Under the pieces are notes generated by a model. It saw nothing but the letters and a program-made list of their open reading frames with translations. It was not told the origin of the DNA and ran no database searches. A stretch of 57,625 nucleotides of DNA, taken from positions 1 through 57,625 of IMG/VR virus record IMGVR_UViG_3300034062_003011; one strand, given 5' to 3'. The stretch is from a virus. A program made the position numbers and the translations under genes. Below are positions 7,791-16,511 of this stretch, piece by piece; positions within the stretch are counted from its first letter, which is position 1; each line of letters starts with the position of its first letter.

Positions 7791-8437
7791 AATATTATCA
7801 TTTTTTCGTGTCCTACTATAATATTTGGGTTTACTATTACATTAAACCCTTGTTTCTTTGCTTTTAAACAAAACCCAATATCCTCGCTAGTGTATTCAAA
7901 TATACCATCTCCAAAATCAAACGGCAAAGCCTCAAAATATGGATATTGCAAGGTCTCAAATACTCCTTTTTTAACTAACATAAATCCCATACCTGCATAG
8001 CTAACTTCAAATGGTTCTTTATAATTTTGTATATCTGTAATATTAATGTATTTAAAGCCATAATTTTCTTTAAAATAGGCTTCATCCCAAACCTCAACTG
8101 CTGAAAAGTTTCGTTTATCTTGCATTAAATACAAGCCACTAACTATATCGCCATCAGTATTAAATAAATTTTCTAAATTTTCTACACTCCAAACAGTATC
8201 GCAATCAATCCATAGGATATAATCATAATCTATTTCACCATTAAATGGCTTTTGATTTCTACCCCTTGATATATGCGTTCCTAAAACTAAATTTCTAACT
8301 AAAAAAACATTAGAACATTCTCTTCTACTAACTACAAAATTAATATTTTTTCTATTTAGATATAACAAAGTTTGTGTCCAACAATCTAAAAAGTTACCAC
8401 TAAACCTATTTCCTGTCAAACAGATGATAATGGTCAT
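7787..8437 (-). CDS. GT-A glycosyltransferase in the tail-fibre operon
   Basis: 216 residues. IICLTGNRFSGNFLDCW at the N-terminus, WIDCDTVWS near residue 88 (DxD metal site), a SGLYLM segment, AGMGFMLVKKGVF, and YTSEDIGFCLKAKKQGF near residue 190 (acidic catalytic-site motif) followed by NPNIIVGHEK with a conserved-looking His. This order is that of Anp1/GT2-like GT-A enzymes. It is embedded between tail protein genes and overlaps the downstream structural gene, so it is co-expressed with virion proteins, which suggests it modifies them. Confidence 0.75.
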   Translation of the reverse strand: MTIIICLTGNRFSGNFLDCWTQTLLYLNRKNINFVVSRRECSNVFLVRNLVLGTHISRGRNQKPFNGEIDYDYILWIDCDTVWSVENLENLFNTDGDIVSGLYLMQDKRNFSAVEVWDEAYFKENYGFKYINITDIQNYKEPFEVSYAGMGFMLVKKGVFETLQYPYFEALPFDFGDGIFEYTSEDIGFCLKAKKQGFNVIVNPNIIVGHEKMIIL

Positions 8438-8438
8438 A

Positions 8439-9170
8439 TTAATTCATTTTAGCTTTTAGTTCTTTAATCTCTTGTTCTAAAGCGTAGATAAATTTTAACC
8501 CTTTAGCATTATCTCTTTTACCTAAACAACACATAGAAATTGCTGACCTTTCTACATTTAGTTGCCTTCCAGCTTCTGCACAACTTCTATATGTAACACC
8601 ATTATCTAGACACAAAACTTTTTTGCAATTAGGTTGATTTTTTCTTTTTTCAATTAGTTCTGAATTTAGCATAATAGATTTACTCATATTTTCCTTAAAT
8701 TCTTTAGATTTTGGAATACCCCTTTGCCAAGCTGCTAATCTCTCACATTGAATAGGTGTTCTTTTTTTACCTCTCATTGAATTTGCCCTTTTCTCAATAA
8801 TTTCAGGGGTATTTAACATTGCAGTACCTCTAATTTTAGCGGCTTCACTCATTTTTAATTTAGTTTCAGGAGTAGCTTTCCAACCATTAATTCCATCCCC
8901 CCCATTTGTTTGATTACATAGTGTACCTGTTCCCAAATCTATCCTTCCGTATAATGATATAAATTCCTTTTCTTTTTCTTTAGCAAAATCTATGGTTACA
9001 TTTTCAAATAGAATATCAACTGAATATCCGTATTTATTAACTATATTATTCCACCATTGACTTCTTCTTTTTTTTGTTTCATAGGCTCGTTTAGGTATAT
9101 CATCAAGACCTATACCAACATAAAATGGTTCGTTTTTGTCAAGCCTAATATGTCTATAAATATGGGGCAT
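8439..9170 (-). CDS. GIY-YIG homing endonuclease with NUMOD motifs
   Basis: 243 residues. The N-terminal IYRHIRLDKNEPFYVGIGLDD is the GIY-YIG-like core, followed by KEKEFISLYGRID, then NUMOD3-like repeats (SEAAKIRGTAML, RANSMRGKKR) and a C-terminal NUMOD1/helix-turn-helix-like segment (LDNGVTYRSCAEAGRQLNVERSAISMCCLGK) for site recognition, ending in a coiled-coil-like ELKAKMN tail. Related to the partial gene at 1-642. Its ATG overlaps the stop of the tail-fibre gene (TAATG). The last residues resemble the last residues of the fibre (IRELKAKI), which may reflect recombination at this junction. Confidence 0.8.
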   Translation of the reverse strand: MPHIYRHIRLDKNEPFYVGIGLDDIPKRAYETKKRRSQWWNNIVNKYGYSVDILFENVTIDFAKEKEKEFISLYGRIDLGTGTLCNQTNGGDGINGWKATPETKLKMSEAAKIRGTAMLNTPEIIEKRANSMRGKKRTPIQCERLAAWQRGIPKSKEFKENMSKSIMLNSELIEKRKNQPNCKKVLCLDNGVTYRSCAEAGRQLNVERSAISMCCLGKRDNAKGLKFIYALEQEIKELKAKMN

Positions 9171-12100
9171 TAATTATTTATTTTTGCTTTCAACTCTCTT
9201 ATTTCCTTTTGCAAATTAGCAATTAAAATCGTATGCACATCTAAATATTTTACCGCAGTTACATCCTTGTCAGTAAGTTCAGGCATTAATGAGTGTATTT
9301 GCTCTGCTGAATAACCATATCTAATATCTTTACTTTCATCACTTTTCCTTGTATATTTTATTACATCAATGTCTAATGCAAGTAATGGGTTAGTAGCTAT
9401 AATATCTTTACCCTTAATTGAAGAACTTTCAAAAAATGATGTTGCGGTAACTGAACTTACAAATGTTGCAGCACCATTTGAATCTAATGTTGACCTAATA
9501 AACCAAGCAGAACCCGTCCAAAATGAATAATTTAAAGTAGCGGAACCTTCCGAACCCGAAGAATACGCTCTTAATTTTCTATTGCTACTAACACCTCCAT
9601 AGTATAACTCTCCAATCATTGTAATACTATCTCCGGAATTAATTGTGCCGCCCGAAGATATTGTATTACTAAATGTAGCTGCCCCTGTGGATGCTAATGT
9701 TATGGCATTAATACTATTTACTCCTAAAACTACTTGATGCGGAGTAGTATTACCTGGTCCATTTAATGTAAGATATGAACTTGTATCACTATTACTTACT
9801 ACTAATCTTCCACTTGCAGTTGCATTTCCACCTAATAACCTTGAATCAGTTGCGGATAGTGTTACACTACTACTAAAAGTTGCGGCATTAGTTGTACTAA
9901 ATATTAAACCTCTTGCACTATTTGCACCTAATTCTAATGTTCCTATTCTTGAAACTATTGCAAAATCATTTGTAGTACCAGCTAATATTGATGAAGAACA
10001 ACCAACATACCCATAAACAGTACCACTTGCTTTCATTTGTAAAAATCCACCACCAACATAAGTTGAATTTATAGTAGCAATAGCATTTGTACCTGAACTA
10101 ATATTTAATATAGTAGCATCTAACTGCCCACTAAACCTTCCTGTACCATTAACATCTAGCTTGTAGCCTGAATCGGTAGTAGTTCCTATTAATACATTGC
10201 CTCCTGTTATACCAAAACTAGAAGATAAAGCAAGTTGACTTAAAGTCGTGCTTAATGTTCCACTTGTATATCCTCTTAAACTATCAACATATAAAATACC
10301 ACCTGTTCTTATATAAACAGTTCCGTTTACATCTAATTTGGCAGTAGGTGTTACTCCTATACCCACATCTCCACTAAATGTAGCTGCTCCTGTTGTAGCA
10401 ATAGTAAGACCTTTTGTGTCATCTGCATCAACTCTAAATTTCATAGCAGCACCTGCCGTTCCTGCTAATGTTACATAACCTGCTTGAGCACCATACCAAG
10501 TTGTTGTACTATTATCACCGCTTGTTAAATATCCACCTTTACCTGTTGAACTTAAAACAAGTAAACCACCATAAGAAGTATTAGCACCTGAATTACTATA
10601 TGCTCGTATTTGCTCACCACCCAATGATGGAGCAGAAGTAAATGTACCTTTTGTTGCATCAACACTACTAGAGAATGTAGCAGCTCCTGTTGATGCTATA
10701 TTGAATTTTACTGAACCATTATACCAAAAATCTATACCATTAGAAGCGTTTAATTGTTGATACCATAATTGAGAAACCGCAGCATTTGCTAATAAAAAAT
10801 AAGGTCCTGAACCTTGTGTATTAGAACCATTTTTTGCTACATAAATTCCACCACTTGCACCAAACTCTACTGCCGTTACACTACTAGAGAAACTTGCACT
10901 TGTTCCACTCAATGCACCTGTGAAGTTAGCAGTACCTGATACATCTAGCTTGTAGGTATCATTGCTGTTACCAACAGATAAGTTACCTGAAGCGTTTAAC
11001 CGCATTAGTGGACTTGCAGATTGATTGAAGAATATAAATGGAACTGAAGCATCAGCACCAAAATAACTCCTAACAGTGCCATTAGTTTTTAATTCTATTA
11101 AGGCAGTTCCTGCACCCGTTCTGTCTAAACTTAATACAGTTGTACTTGTTGAAATTGAAACTGTACTTCCATTATCATATACTAAACTATTCCCTATTGT
11201 ACTTGCACTTGTAAATTTAACAACATAGTTAGTAGTTCCAGATACAGCTACTGATGTTCCACTAGTACCTGCTGTACCACTTGTGCCTGAAGTTCCTGTA
11301 GTTCCGCTTGTAGCACTTGAACCGCTAGTTCCGCTTGTCCCCGTAGTTCCGCTTGTTGCACTAGAACCACTTGTTCCACTAGAGCCAGAAGTACCCGTAG
11401 TACCCGAAGAACCGCTTGTTCCATTAATACCGCTAGTACCACTAGTACCCGTTGTTCCTGCTGTTCCGCTACTTCCACTAGTTCCTGAACTACCCGATGT
11501 TCCTGTTGTTCCGCTAGAACCTGAAGTGCCTGAAAGACCACTTGTTCCGCTAGAACCTGATAAACCTGAAGTGCCTGATGTACCACTTAAGCCGCTAGTA
11601 CCACTAGTTCCCGAAGTACCACCCGTTCCATTTGTGCCGCTTGTTCCTGAAGTTCCCGAAGAACCGCTAGAACCACTTAAGCCACTAGTACCAGAGCTTC
11701 CGCTAGTTCCCGTAGTTCCTGAAGAACCGCTAGTTCCTGTTGAGCCTGAAGTACCTGATGTTCCACCTGTACCATTTGTACCACTCGTACCGCTTGTTCC
11801 TGAAGAACCGCTTGTTCCAGTAGTTCCTGATGTGCCGCTTAAACCACTTGTACCCGAAGTACCAGTAGTACCGCTTGTGCCAGATGTACCACTTAATCCT
11901 GAAGTTCCCGATGTGCCACTTAATCCACTTGTTCCAGAGGTCCCTGAAGAACCATCACCACCACTAGCACCATCTAGGTTAACTGTCCATGCAGAATAAG
12001 TTCCACTACCTACAGTTCTTGTTGGAGCTGCAAATTGTAAAGCACCTGTTCCACTATTATATGAAATAACCTCGCACTCTTGGAAGTTTGAAGCATTATA

Positions 12101-13792
12101 AACTACGATTATTGATTGAGCAGGAGAGTAAGCCAACCCTGTTCCAACTGTTAAAGTTCCTGCATTACCAAGAGTAAAAGTTGTTGTTGATGTTGTATAA
12201 TATTTATCTCCTGAATATCCTGATGTACCGCTAGTGCCACTAGTTCCTGAAGTACCAGAAGTACCAGAGCTACCAGATGAACCAGCACTACCGCTTGTTC
12301 CTGAAGTTGTACCTACAGCTATACCTACTTGTTTTGTTACAACAATAATAGATGGAGCTGCTGGATGAATGTATGGCACTGTTTGAGCAGGCACTCCTGT
12401 TACTTGAACTGCTGCACTTGTAGAACAAAATAATACTTCTAAATAATCATTAGCCGCTAATTGGAAAATATTAGAAACAAATGGTAGTGCTTTTGCATTA
12501 TTACTATTTATCGCTAAAATAGAATCTGTTCTAACAATATCTGTACCATTTAATCTTAAAAATATATCTACATCAACAGCACTTCCTCCACTTGTTCTTT
12601 CTATTTGCAATGAATATCCTATTTCATATACCCCTGCATGCTGATATTGTATTTGAGAACCACTTATTGCTATACCATTAGATATTTCAACAGTGTTATA
12701 AGTTATTGCTGTTGGAGTATTTGCCGCTGTAATTACTTGTGTTGTACTATCAGAAAAAGAACCATACCAGTTAGCAATAGAAGCACCTGAAGTACCATCT
12801 ATACCATTACGACCTGATGTACCCGCTGTTCCTGCTGTACCACTTGTACCAGCACTTCCATTTGTTCCTGAAGTTCCTGAACTACCTGATGTACCACTTG
12901 TGCCGCTTGTTCCAGTCGTTCCTGAAGTGCCAGAGGTTCCGCTAGTACCACTAATTCCTGCTGTACCCGAAGTACCACTTGTTCCGTTCGTTCCGTTAGC
13001 ACCTGAAGTGCCAGAAGTTCCCGAAATGCCGCTTGTTCCATTTGTACCATTAACGCCGCTTGTTCCATTTGTACCATTTAATCCGCTTGTTCCTGAAGAG
13101 CCACTAGTACCTGTGGTTCCTGAAGTTCCTGTTGTACCACTCGTTCCGCTTGAACCTGAAGTTCCGCTTGAACCAGAAGTTCCTGTTGTTCCGGATGTTC
13201 CACTTGTCCCGTCTATACCACTTGTTCCGCTTGTTCCTGTCGTCCCCGAAGTTCCAGAGCTACCACTAGTACCACTGCTTCCAGATGTTCCTGTTGTGCC
13301 GCTCGTTCCGCTTGTTGCTGAAGTACCACTCGTTCCGCTCGTTCCTGTTGTACCCGAAGTACCACTAGTTCCACTAGTACCAGAAGTTCCGCTCGTACCT
13401 GAAGTTCCTGTAGTTCCGCTAGTACCAGAAGTCCCTGTTGTACCACTCGTTCCACTAGTCCCTGATGTCCCCGATGTGCCTGTAGTTCCGCTAGTCCCAG
13501 AAGTGCCTGTTGTTCCGCTCGTACCTGTAGTTCCACTAGTTCCTGAAGTACTTGAGCTACCAGAGCTACCACTTGTTCCCGAAGTACCGCTAGTTCCTGA
13601 AGTACCTGTTGTTCCAGAAGTGCCTGTTGTTCCACTTGTTCCCGTTGTGCCACTTGTTCCACTCGTTCCGGCACTTCCTGAAGTTCCTATAGTTCCTGAA
13701 GTATCGGCTGCTACTATACCATTAACGGCAACTAAAACTCCGTTTTCATTTCTTATTTTTATATCGCCTGTAATGAGTGATTGAATAGCCAT
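9170..13792 (-). CDS. Tail fibre with Gly-Thr-Ser repeats, C1q-like domain and S74 chaperone
   Basis: 1540 residues. In order: a short N-terminal anchor (1-32); a collagen-like Gly-X-Y block, mostly Gly-Thr-Ser (about 33-336); a C1q/TNF-like beta domain (about 338-495); a short second repeat block (495-526); a DKYYTTST...WTVNLDG beta domain (about 527-605) common in Bacteroidetes phage fibres; a third repeat block (about 606-855); many ATFSSSV/ATFSGDV beta repeats (856-1455); and a Peptidase_S74-type intramolecular chaperone (about 1455-1540, with SSIKGKDI and RYGYSAEQIHSLMPEL) that would trimerise and then be cleaved. Receptor binding is the likely role. The Ser/Thr repeats are candidate glycan acceptors. 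Confidence 0.85.
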   Translation of the reverse strand: MAIQSLITGDIKIRNENGVLVAVNGIVAADTSGTIGTSGSAGTSGTSGTTGTSGTTGTSGTTGTSGTSGTSGTSGSSGSSSTSGTSGTTGTSGTTGTSGTSGTTGTSGTSGTSGTSGTTGTSGTSGTTGTSGTSGTSGTSGTSGTSGTTGTSGTSGTSATSGTSGTTGTSGSSGTSGSSGTSGTTGTSGTSGIDGTSGTSGTTGTSGSSGTSGSSGTSGTTGTSGTTGTSGSSGTSGLNGTNGTSGVNGTNGTSGISGTSGTSGANGTNGTSGTSGTAGISGTSGTSGTSGTTGTSGTSGTSGSSGTSGTNGSAGTSGTAGTAGTSGRNGIDGTSGASIANWYGSFSDSTTQVITAANTPTAITYNTVEISNGIAISGSQIQYQHAGVYEIGYSLQIERTSGGSAVDVDIFLRLNGTDIVRTDSILAINSNNAKALPFVSNIFQLAANDYLEVLFCSTSAAVQVTGVPAQTVPYIHPAAPSIIVVTKQVGIAVGTTSGTSGSAGSSGSSGTSGTSGTSGTSGTSGYSGDKYYTTSTTTFTLGNAGTLTVGTGLAYSPAQSIIVVYNASNFQECEVISYNSGTGALQFAAPTRTVGSGTYSAWTVNLDGASGGDGSSGTSGTSGLSGTSGTSGLSGTSGTSGTTGTSGTSGLSGTSGTTGTSGSSGTSGTSGTNGTGGTSGTSGSTGTSGSSGTTGTSGSSGTSGLSGSSGSSGTSGTSGTNGTGGTSGTSGTSGLSGTSGTSGLSGSSGTSGLSGTSGSSGTTGTSGSSGTSGSSGTAGTTGTSGTSGINGTSGSSGTTGTSGSSGTSGSSATSGTTGTSGTSGSSATSGTTGTSGTSGTAGTSGTSVAVSGTTNYVVKFTSASTIGNSLVYDNGSTVSISTSTTVLSLDRTGAGTALIELKTNGTVRSYFGADASVPFIFFNQSASPLMRLNASGNLSVGNSNDTYKLDVSGTANFTGALSGTSASFSSSVTAVEFGASGGIYVAKNGSNTQGSGPYFLLANAAVSQLWYQQLNASNGIDFWYNGSVKFNIASTGAATFSSSVDATKGTFTSAPSLGGEQIRAYSNSGANTSYGGLLVLSSTGKGGYLTSGDNSTTTWYGAQAGYVTLAGTAGAAMKFRVDADDTKGLTIATTGAATFSGDVGIGVTPTAKLDVNGTVYIRTGGILYVDSLRGYTSGTLSTTLSQLALSSSFGITGGNVLIGTTTDSGYKLDVNGTGRFSGQLDATILNISSGTNAIATINSTYVGGGFLQMKASGTVYGYVGCSSSILAGTTNDFAIVSRIGTLELGANSARGLIFSTTNAATFSSSVTLSATDSRLLGGNATASGRLVVSNSDTSSYLTLNGPGNTTPHQVVLGVNSINAITLASTGAATFSNTISSGGTINSGDSITMIGELYYGGVSSNRKLRAYSSGSEGSATLNYSFWTGSAWFIRSTLDSNGAATFVSSVTATSFFESSSIKGKDIIATNPLLALDIDVIKYTRKSDESKDIRYGYSAEQIHSLMPELTDKDVTAVKYLDVHTILIANLQKEIRELKAKINN
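11230..11975 (-). repeat. Gly-Thr-Ser coding repeat, block 3
   Basis: About 250 codons of degenerate 9-base units encoding Gly-X-Y triplets within the fibre gene. Synonymous codons vary from unit to unit, so the protein repeat is conserved more than the DNA. The block also leaves long open antisense frames rich in Val-Pro-Leu, which are by-products. Confidence 0.85.
12785..13695 (-). repeat. Gly-Thr-Ser coding repeat, block 1
   Basis: About 300 codons of Gly-X-Y triplets, mainly Gly-Thr-Ser, Gly-Thr-Thr and Gly-Ser-Ser, with a few Asn and Ala. The same antisense Val-Pro-rich frames occur here. Such blocks can expand or shrink by slippage. Confidence 0.85.
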
Positions 13793-13806
13793 TTAAATTT
13801 TTTTTC

Positions 13807-14322
13807 TTAATAAACTAAAATTCTAACAAATTCTCCAGTTGAAAAAGGAACCGTAGACGCAACTGTCAATGTACCTGTTGTACTATCCCATCTAATATCA
13901 TTTCCGGTAGGCGTGCCAACAAAAATAATTTCTCCAATTCCCTGCGCTCCTCTTGTAGCAGAAAGTAAAGATTTATTAATTGCTTGAGAAAATGTAATTG
14001 AAGTATTTCCAGTACCTGCATATTGCCCCAATGGTATTGGAACTCTTGCGCCACCTGATGCCGGATTGACAACGATACCACCTGTACCAATTAATCCTTC
14101 TGCTTGATAAGCATATCCTCCACACATTCCATAAACATAGTTAGTAAAACCATCTATATCTATTCCGGTATAATTATTTGAATACGCCCATTCAAGCAAA
14201 TAAGATTCAGTAGACAACTTTTTAGGAAGACTTAAATCATTTTCTTGTTGGTTTTCAATAGCTTTAATAACTAAAGATATTGAAACCTTTGCTATCTCTA
14301 TAACATCTGCTGTGCTTGGCAT
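13807..14322 (-). CDS. Hypothetical tail-associated protein
   Basis: 171 residues. The N-terminal 60 residues are helical (ADVIEIAKVSISLVIKAIENQQ), the rest is glycine-rich and beta-like (GLIGTGGIVVNPASGGARVPIPLGQY, FSTGEFVRILVY), as in small phage tail or baseplate-like proteins. It lies directly upstream of the fibre gene (14 bases) and overlaps the preceding gene by one base. An adaptor for the fibre is possible; no family recognised. Confidence 0.55.
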   Translation of the reverse strand: MPSTADVIEIAKVSISLVIKAIENQQENDLSLPKKLSTESYLLEWAYSNNYTGIDIDGFTNYVYGMCGGYAYQAEGLIGTGGIVVNPASGGARVPIPLGQYAGTGNTSITFSQAINKSLLSATRGAQGIGEIIFVGTPTGNDIRWDSTTGTLTVASTVPFSTGEFVRILVY

Positions 14323-14858
14323 TAGAATACAAGTTTAGGGTTGTCAATAATAAATTTCGCCTTATTTAAAGATAATTGCGCAATTGTTATACCAGCCCCT
14401 AATAAAACAGCATCATCGGCTGCTCTAATATAAGTTGTCAATGCAAATTTTGTAGATAGCCAATTATCTCCATCTAATAAAGATGGGCTTGAAACTTGAG
14501 CTTTAGATAATTTTACATCATATATTTTTGAGTAAGTTGAAAAACAATAATCAACTGTCTTACTATGTAGTACAACAAAATCTCCAATTGTAGAAGTAAC
14601 ACTTCCCCACTCTACAGTAATAGTTAATGCGTAATCTTTATCAAGAACATCATAACTAATTGTATTACCACTTGCCAAAGGAAATAGTTCATAATTTGTA
14701 GTATTTCCTGCTTCAACAAGATATGTTCCATCTGATTTTTGCATATATACTCTTCTGCTAGTAATAGCAGCATCTGTACCCGTACTTGTATCATCAAATA
14801 CAATCAAATTAGGCACTGAAATATATTGCGTTGCGGTAAAATTCTCTATAAATGGCAT
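14322..14858 (-). CDS. Hypothetical structural protein
   Basis: 178 residues from the ATG at 14856-14858 (MPFIENFTATQYISV). An upstream ATG at 14885 would add nine residues but lies at or before the predicted transcription start, so I prefer the shorter form. The protein is beta-rich (LIVFDDTSTGTDAAITSRRVYMQ, YALTITVEWGSV) and ends with a helix; it looks like a tail or neck component. First gene of the unit that continues into the fibre gene. Confidence 0.55.
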   Translation of the reverse strand: MPFIENFTATQYISVPNLIVFDDTSTGTDAAITSRRVYMQKSDGTYLVEAGNTTNYELFPLASGNTISYDVLDKDYALTITVEWGSVTSTIGDFVVLHSKTVDYCFSTYSKIYDVKLSKAQVSSPSLLDGDNWLSTKFALTTYIRAADDAVLLGAGITIAQLSLNKAKFIIDNPKLVF

Positions 14859-14873
14859 AATATAAACTTTTAC

Positions 14874-14881
14874 CAAAAATA
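14874..14881 (-). promoter_or_regulatory. Promoter -7 box of the tail-fibre operon
   Basis: Minus strand TATTTTTG matches TAnnTTTG, 15 bases before the chosen ATG (14858). It decides the start of the downstream gene. Confidence 0.5.
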
Positions 14882-14906
14882 CCAAAAAATAATAGTATTA
14901 TAAATA

Positions 14907-14939
14907 AAAAGCTCCTACTTTTTTTAAGTAAGAGCTTTT
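14907..14939 (-). terminator. Terminator between head and tail-fibre units
   Basis: Arms 14907-14918 (AAAAGCTCCTAC) and 14928-14939 (GTAAGAGCTTTT) pair with one mismatch, loop of nine T/A bases. On the minus strand the 3' arm runs into TTTTTATTTATAA. It ends transcription of the 300-residue gene and separates it from the tail promoter immediately after. Confidence 0.75.
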
Positions 14940-14960
14940 CTTATAATAATTAAATTAATT

Positions 14961-15863
14961 CTATACCACTTCTGGTTCAGTTAATTGTTTATTGATATTA
15001 TCTAAAACTTGTTTACCATTCTTTGCAGAATTAATAAATTGAGTTAAAGCTTCTGTAACATTTCCTCTATCCTCTTTTGATATGGTTGTTATTTCTTGAG
15101 AACCAAGAGTAACTTTTCCTGTTGCAATATCAAATTTAAGAACATCAGAATCTAATGCTTTTCTAACAGATGCTTTAATTGGTTTATTAGGGTCATTATA
15201 AACTCTTAAAAACTCTTCAGGTTTAGTACGAGCTAAATCAGCTACTTGAGCTAAAATAACTTCATCATCAGTAAATTCATTCCAATTTAATGATGCACCA
15301 ATTTGACGAGCTTCGGAAGGTTTTAATTTGGTAACAATATTGATTGCCTCTTTTAATGTGTTAAAGCCAGTCATAACTTTTTGACTTGTAACTTTTTGAT
15401 TAATAACCTTGCACATAGGAGCTTTGCTTTTATCTCTTCCTCCTTCTCCTATAATACTATCTTGATTCCAATTTGAAATCATCAAAAACTCATACAACTC
15501 TTCATCTCTTTGGTTTCCACCGGTTAATGAAAACTTACCTCCGAATTTAAAATCTCCAGAGCCATCACTAATCCCCGGCATAAAAAATCTTTCTCTAGGA
15601 TTATCATCTCTATCCCATGAATCAGCAACTACTATATCTACCCAAGAGCTTCCTTCTTTTATATAAGGGTCTTTAATTCTATCCCTTAAAGGAATATTTG
15701 CTTTAGGATAAAGCATAGGATTTTTTTGTCTTTCTTTTTCATCAGGGTCATTGTTCTTTTGACCGGTAAGCATTTCAAATGTGATTGTTTGACCAACCTC
15801 TAACGCAGGAATTTGCTTTTTTAATTCCTCTGAAATCGCGTTGAATTTTCCAACTACTTGCAT
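14961..15863 (-). CDS. Hypothetical head-region protein
   Basis: 300 residues, acidic and soluble. Features are a polar stretch at about 52-75 (GQKNNDPDEKERQKNPMLYP), a beta-like segment with SSWVDIVVADSWD, a helical C-terminal half and a last region ending in QLTEPEVV. It lies downstream of the capsid gene, separated only by a homing endonuclease gene. Position suggests a virion protein (possibly decoration or connector), but no family was recognised. Confidence 0.5.
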   Translation of the reverse strand: MQVVGKFNAISEELKKQIPALEVGQTITFEMLTGQKNNDPDEKERQKNPMLYPKANIPLRDRIKDPYIKEGSSWVDIVVADSWDRDDNPRERFFMPGISDGSGDFKFGGKFSLTGGNQRDEELYEFLMISNWNQDSIIGEGGRDKSKAPMCKVINQKVTSQKVMTGFNTLKEAINIVTKLKPSEARQIGASLNWNEFTDDEVILAQVADLARTKPEEFLRVYNDPNKPIKASVRKALDSDVLKFDIATGKVTLGSQEITTISKEDRGNVTEALTQFINSAKNGKQVLDNINKQLTEPEVV

Positions 15864-15887
15864 ATTGTGTGTTTTTTTGTTATGAAA

Positions 15888-16448
15888 TTAGGCTACGTGC
15901 GCCCATTTAGTTCCGTTTATAATTCCTTGAATTGTTGTTTTTCCAATATCAAACATATTTGCTAGTTTCCAATGAGAAAACTTTCCTGTTTTATAGAGCA
16001 ATTTTATTGCCAAAACCTTATCCTCATTCAATATGGCAGTACTTCTTTGCGTTCCTCTTGTTATCTTTAATTTACCTGCCTCAATTGCGTGTTTTGCATT
16101 TCTACTATGGTCGCACCATTCTAAATTTTCAACTCTATTATCCGCTCTATCGCTATTTAAATGATTTACAATTTTAAATTTATCAGGATTATGATTTTTA
16201 ATAAATGCTCGCGCAACTAATATGTGGACATCTATTGTTTTTTTAATTCCATCCTTTTTAAAAGAAACTGTTTTATAACCATGCCTATTACAACCTTCAA
16301 CAATTTTTTCTTTTGAAACCCTTATCCCTTTACTATGCCTTAATAATCTTGGAAGCATTTTTATTCTACCTAAATTACTTACCTCATAATAACCATCATA
16401 TAAATTATCTTTTACGCCAATTACCGGCTTCCAAAATTCTTGTTGCAT
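15888..16448 (-). CDS. HNH homing endonuclease with NUMOD4
   Basis: 186 residues. NUMOD4 start (EFWKPVIGVKDNLYDGYYEVSNLGRIKML), HNH core (DVHILVARAFIKN ... VNHLNSDRADNRVENLEWCDHSRNAKHA, with the His, Asn and His of the metal site) and a C-terminal helix-turn-helix (HWKLANMFDIGKTTIQGIINGTKW) for DNA binding. It sits between the capsid gene and the next head gene with its own -7 box, typical of a free-standing mobile gene inserted in an intergenic gap. Confidence 0.9.
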   Translation of the reverse strand: MQQEFWKPVIGVKDNLYDGYYEVSNLGRIKMLPRLLRHSKGIRVSKEKIVEGCNRHGYKTVSFKKDGIKKTIDVHILVARAFIKNHNPDKFKIVNHLNSDRADNRVENLEWCDHSRNAKHAIEAGKLKITRGTQRSTAILNEDKVLAIKLLYKTGKFSHWKLANMFDIGKTTIQGIINGTKWAHVA

Positions 16449-16463
16449 TGATTATAGTTTATG

Positions 16464-16471
16464 CAAAGATA
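16464..16471 (-). promoter_or_regulatory. Promoter -7 box of the HNH gene
   Basis: Minus strand TATCTTTG, 15 bases before the ATG at 16448. It follows directly after the capsid-gene terminator. Confidence 0.5.
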
Positions 16472-16472
16472 A

Positions 16473-16503
16473 TAAAAGGGGATGGAAAACCCACCCCCCT
16501 TAT
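16473..16503 (-). terminator. Terminator after the major capsid gene
   Basis: A GC-rich hairpin in AT-rich DNA: AAAGGGGATGG (from 16476) pairs imperfectly with CCCACCCCCCTT (to about 16502). On the minus strand it runs into TTTTATTATC. It would end the abundant capsid message before the endonuclease gene. Confidence 0.6.
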
Positions 16504-16511
16504 CATTAAAA

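Noticed and set aside
11283-13784. Long plus-strand frames rich in Val-Pro-Leu-Glu opposite the fibre gene
   Set aside because: They are the antisense of Gly-Thr-Ser codons; low-complexity and without promoters, while the minus-strand protein has coherent domains.
14859-14885. Upstream ATG extending the 178-residue structural gene by nine residues
   Set aside because: It overlaps or precedes the predicted -7 box, so it would not be in the transcript.
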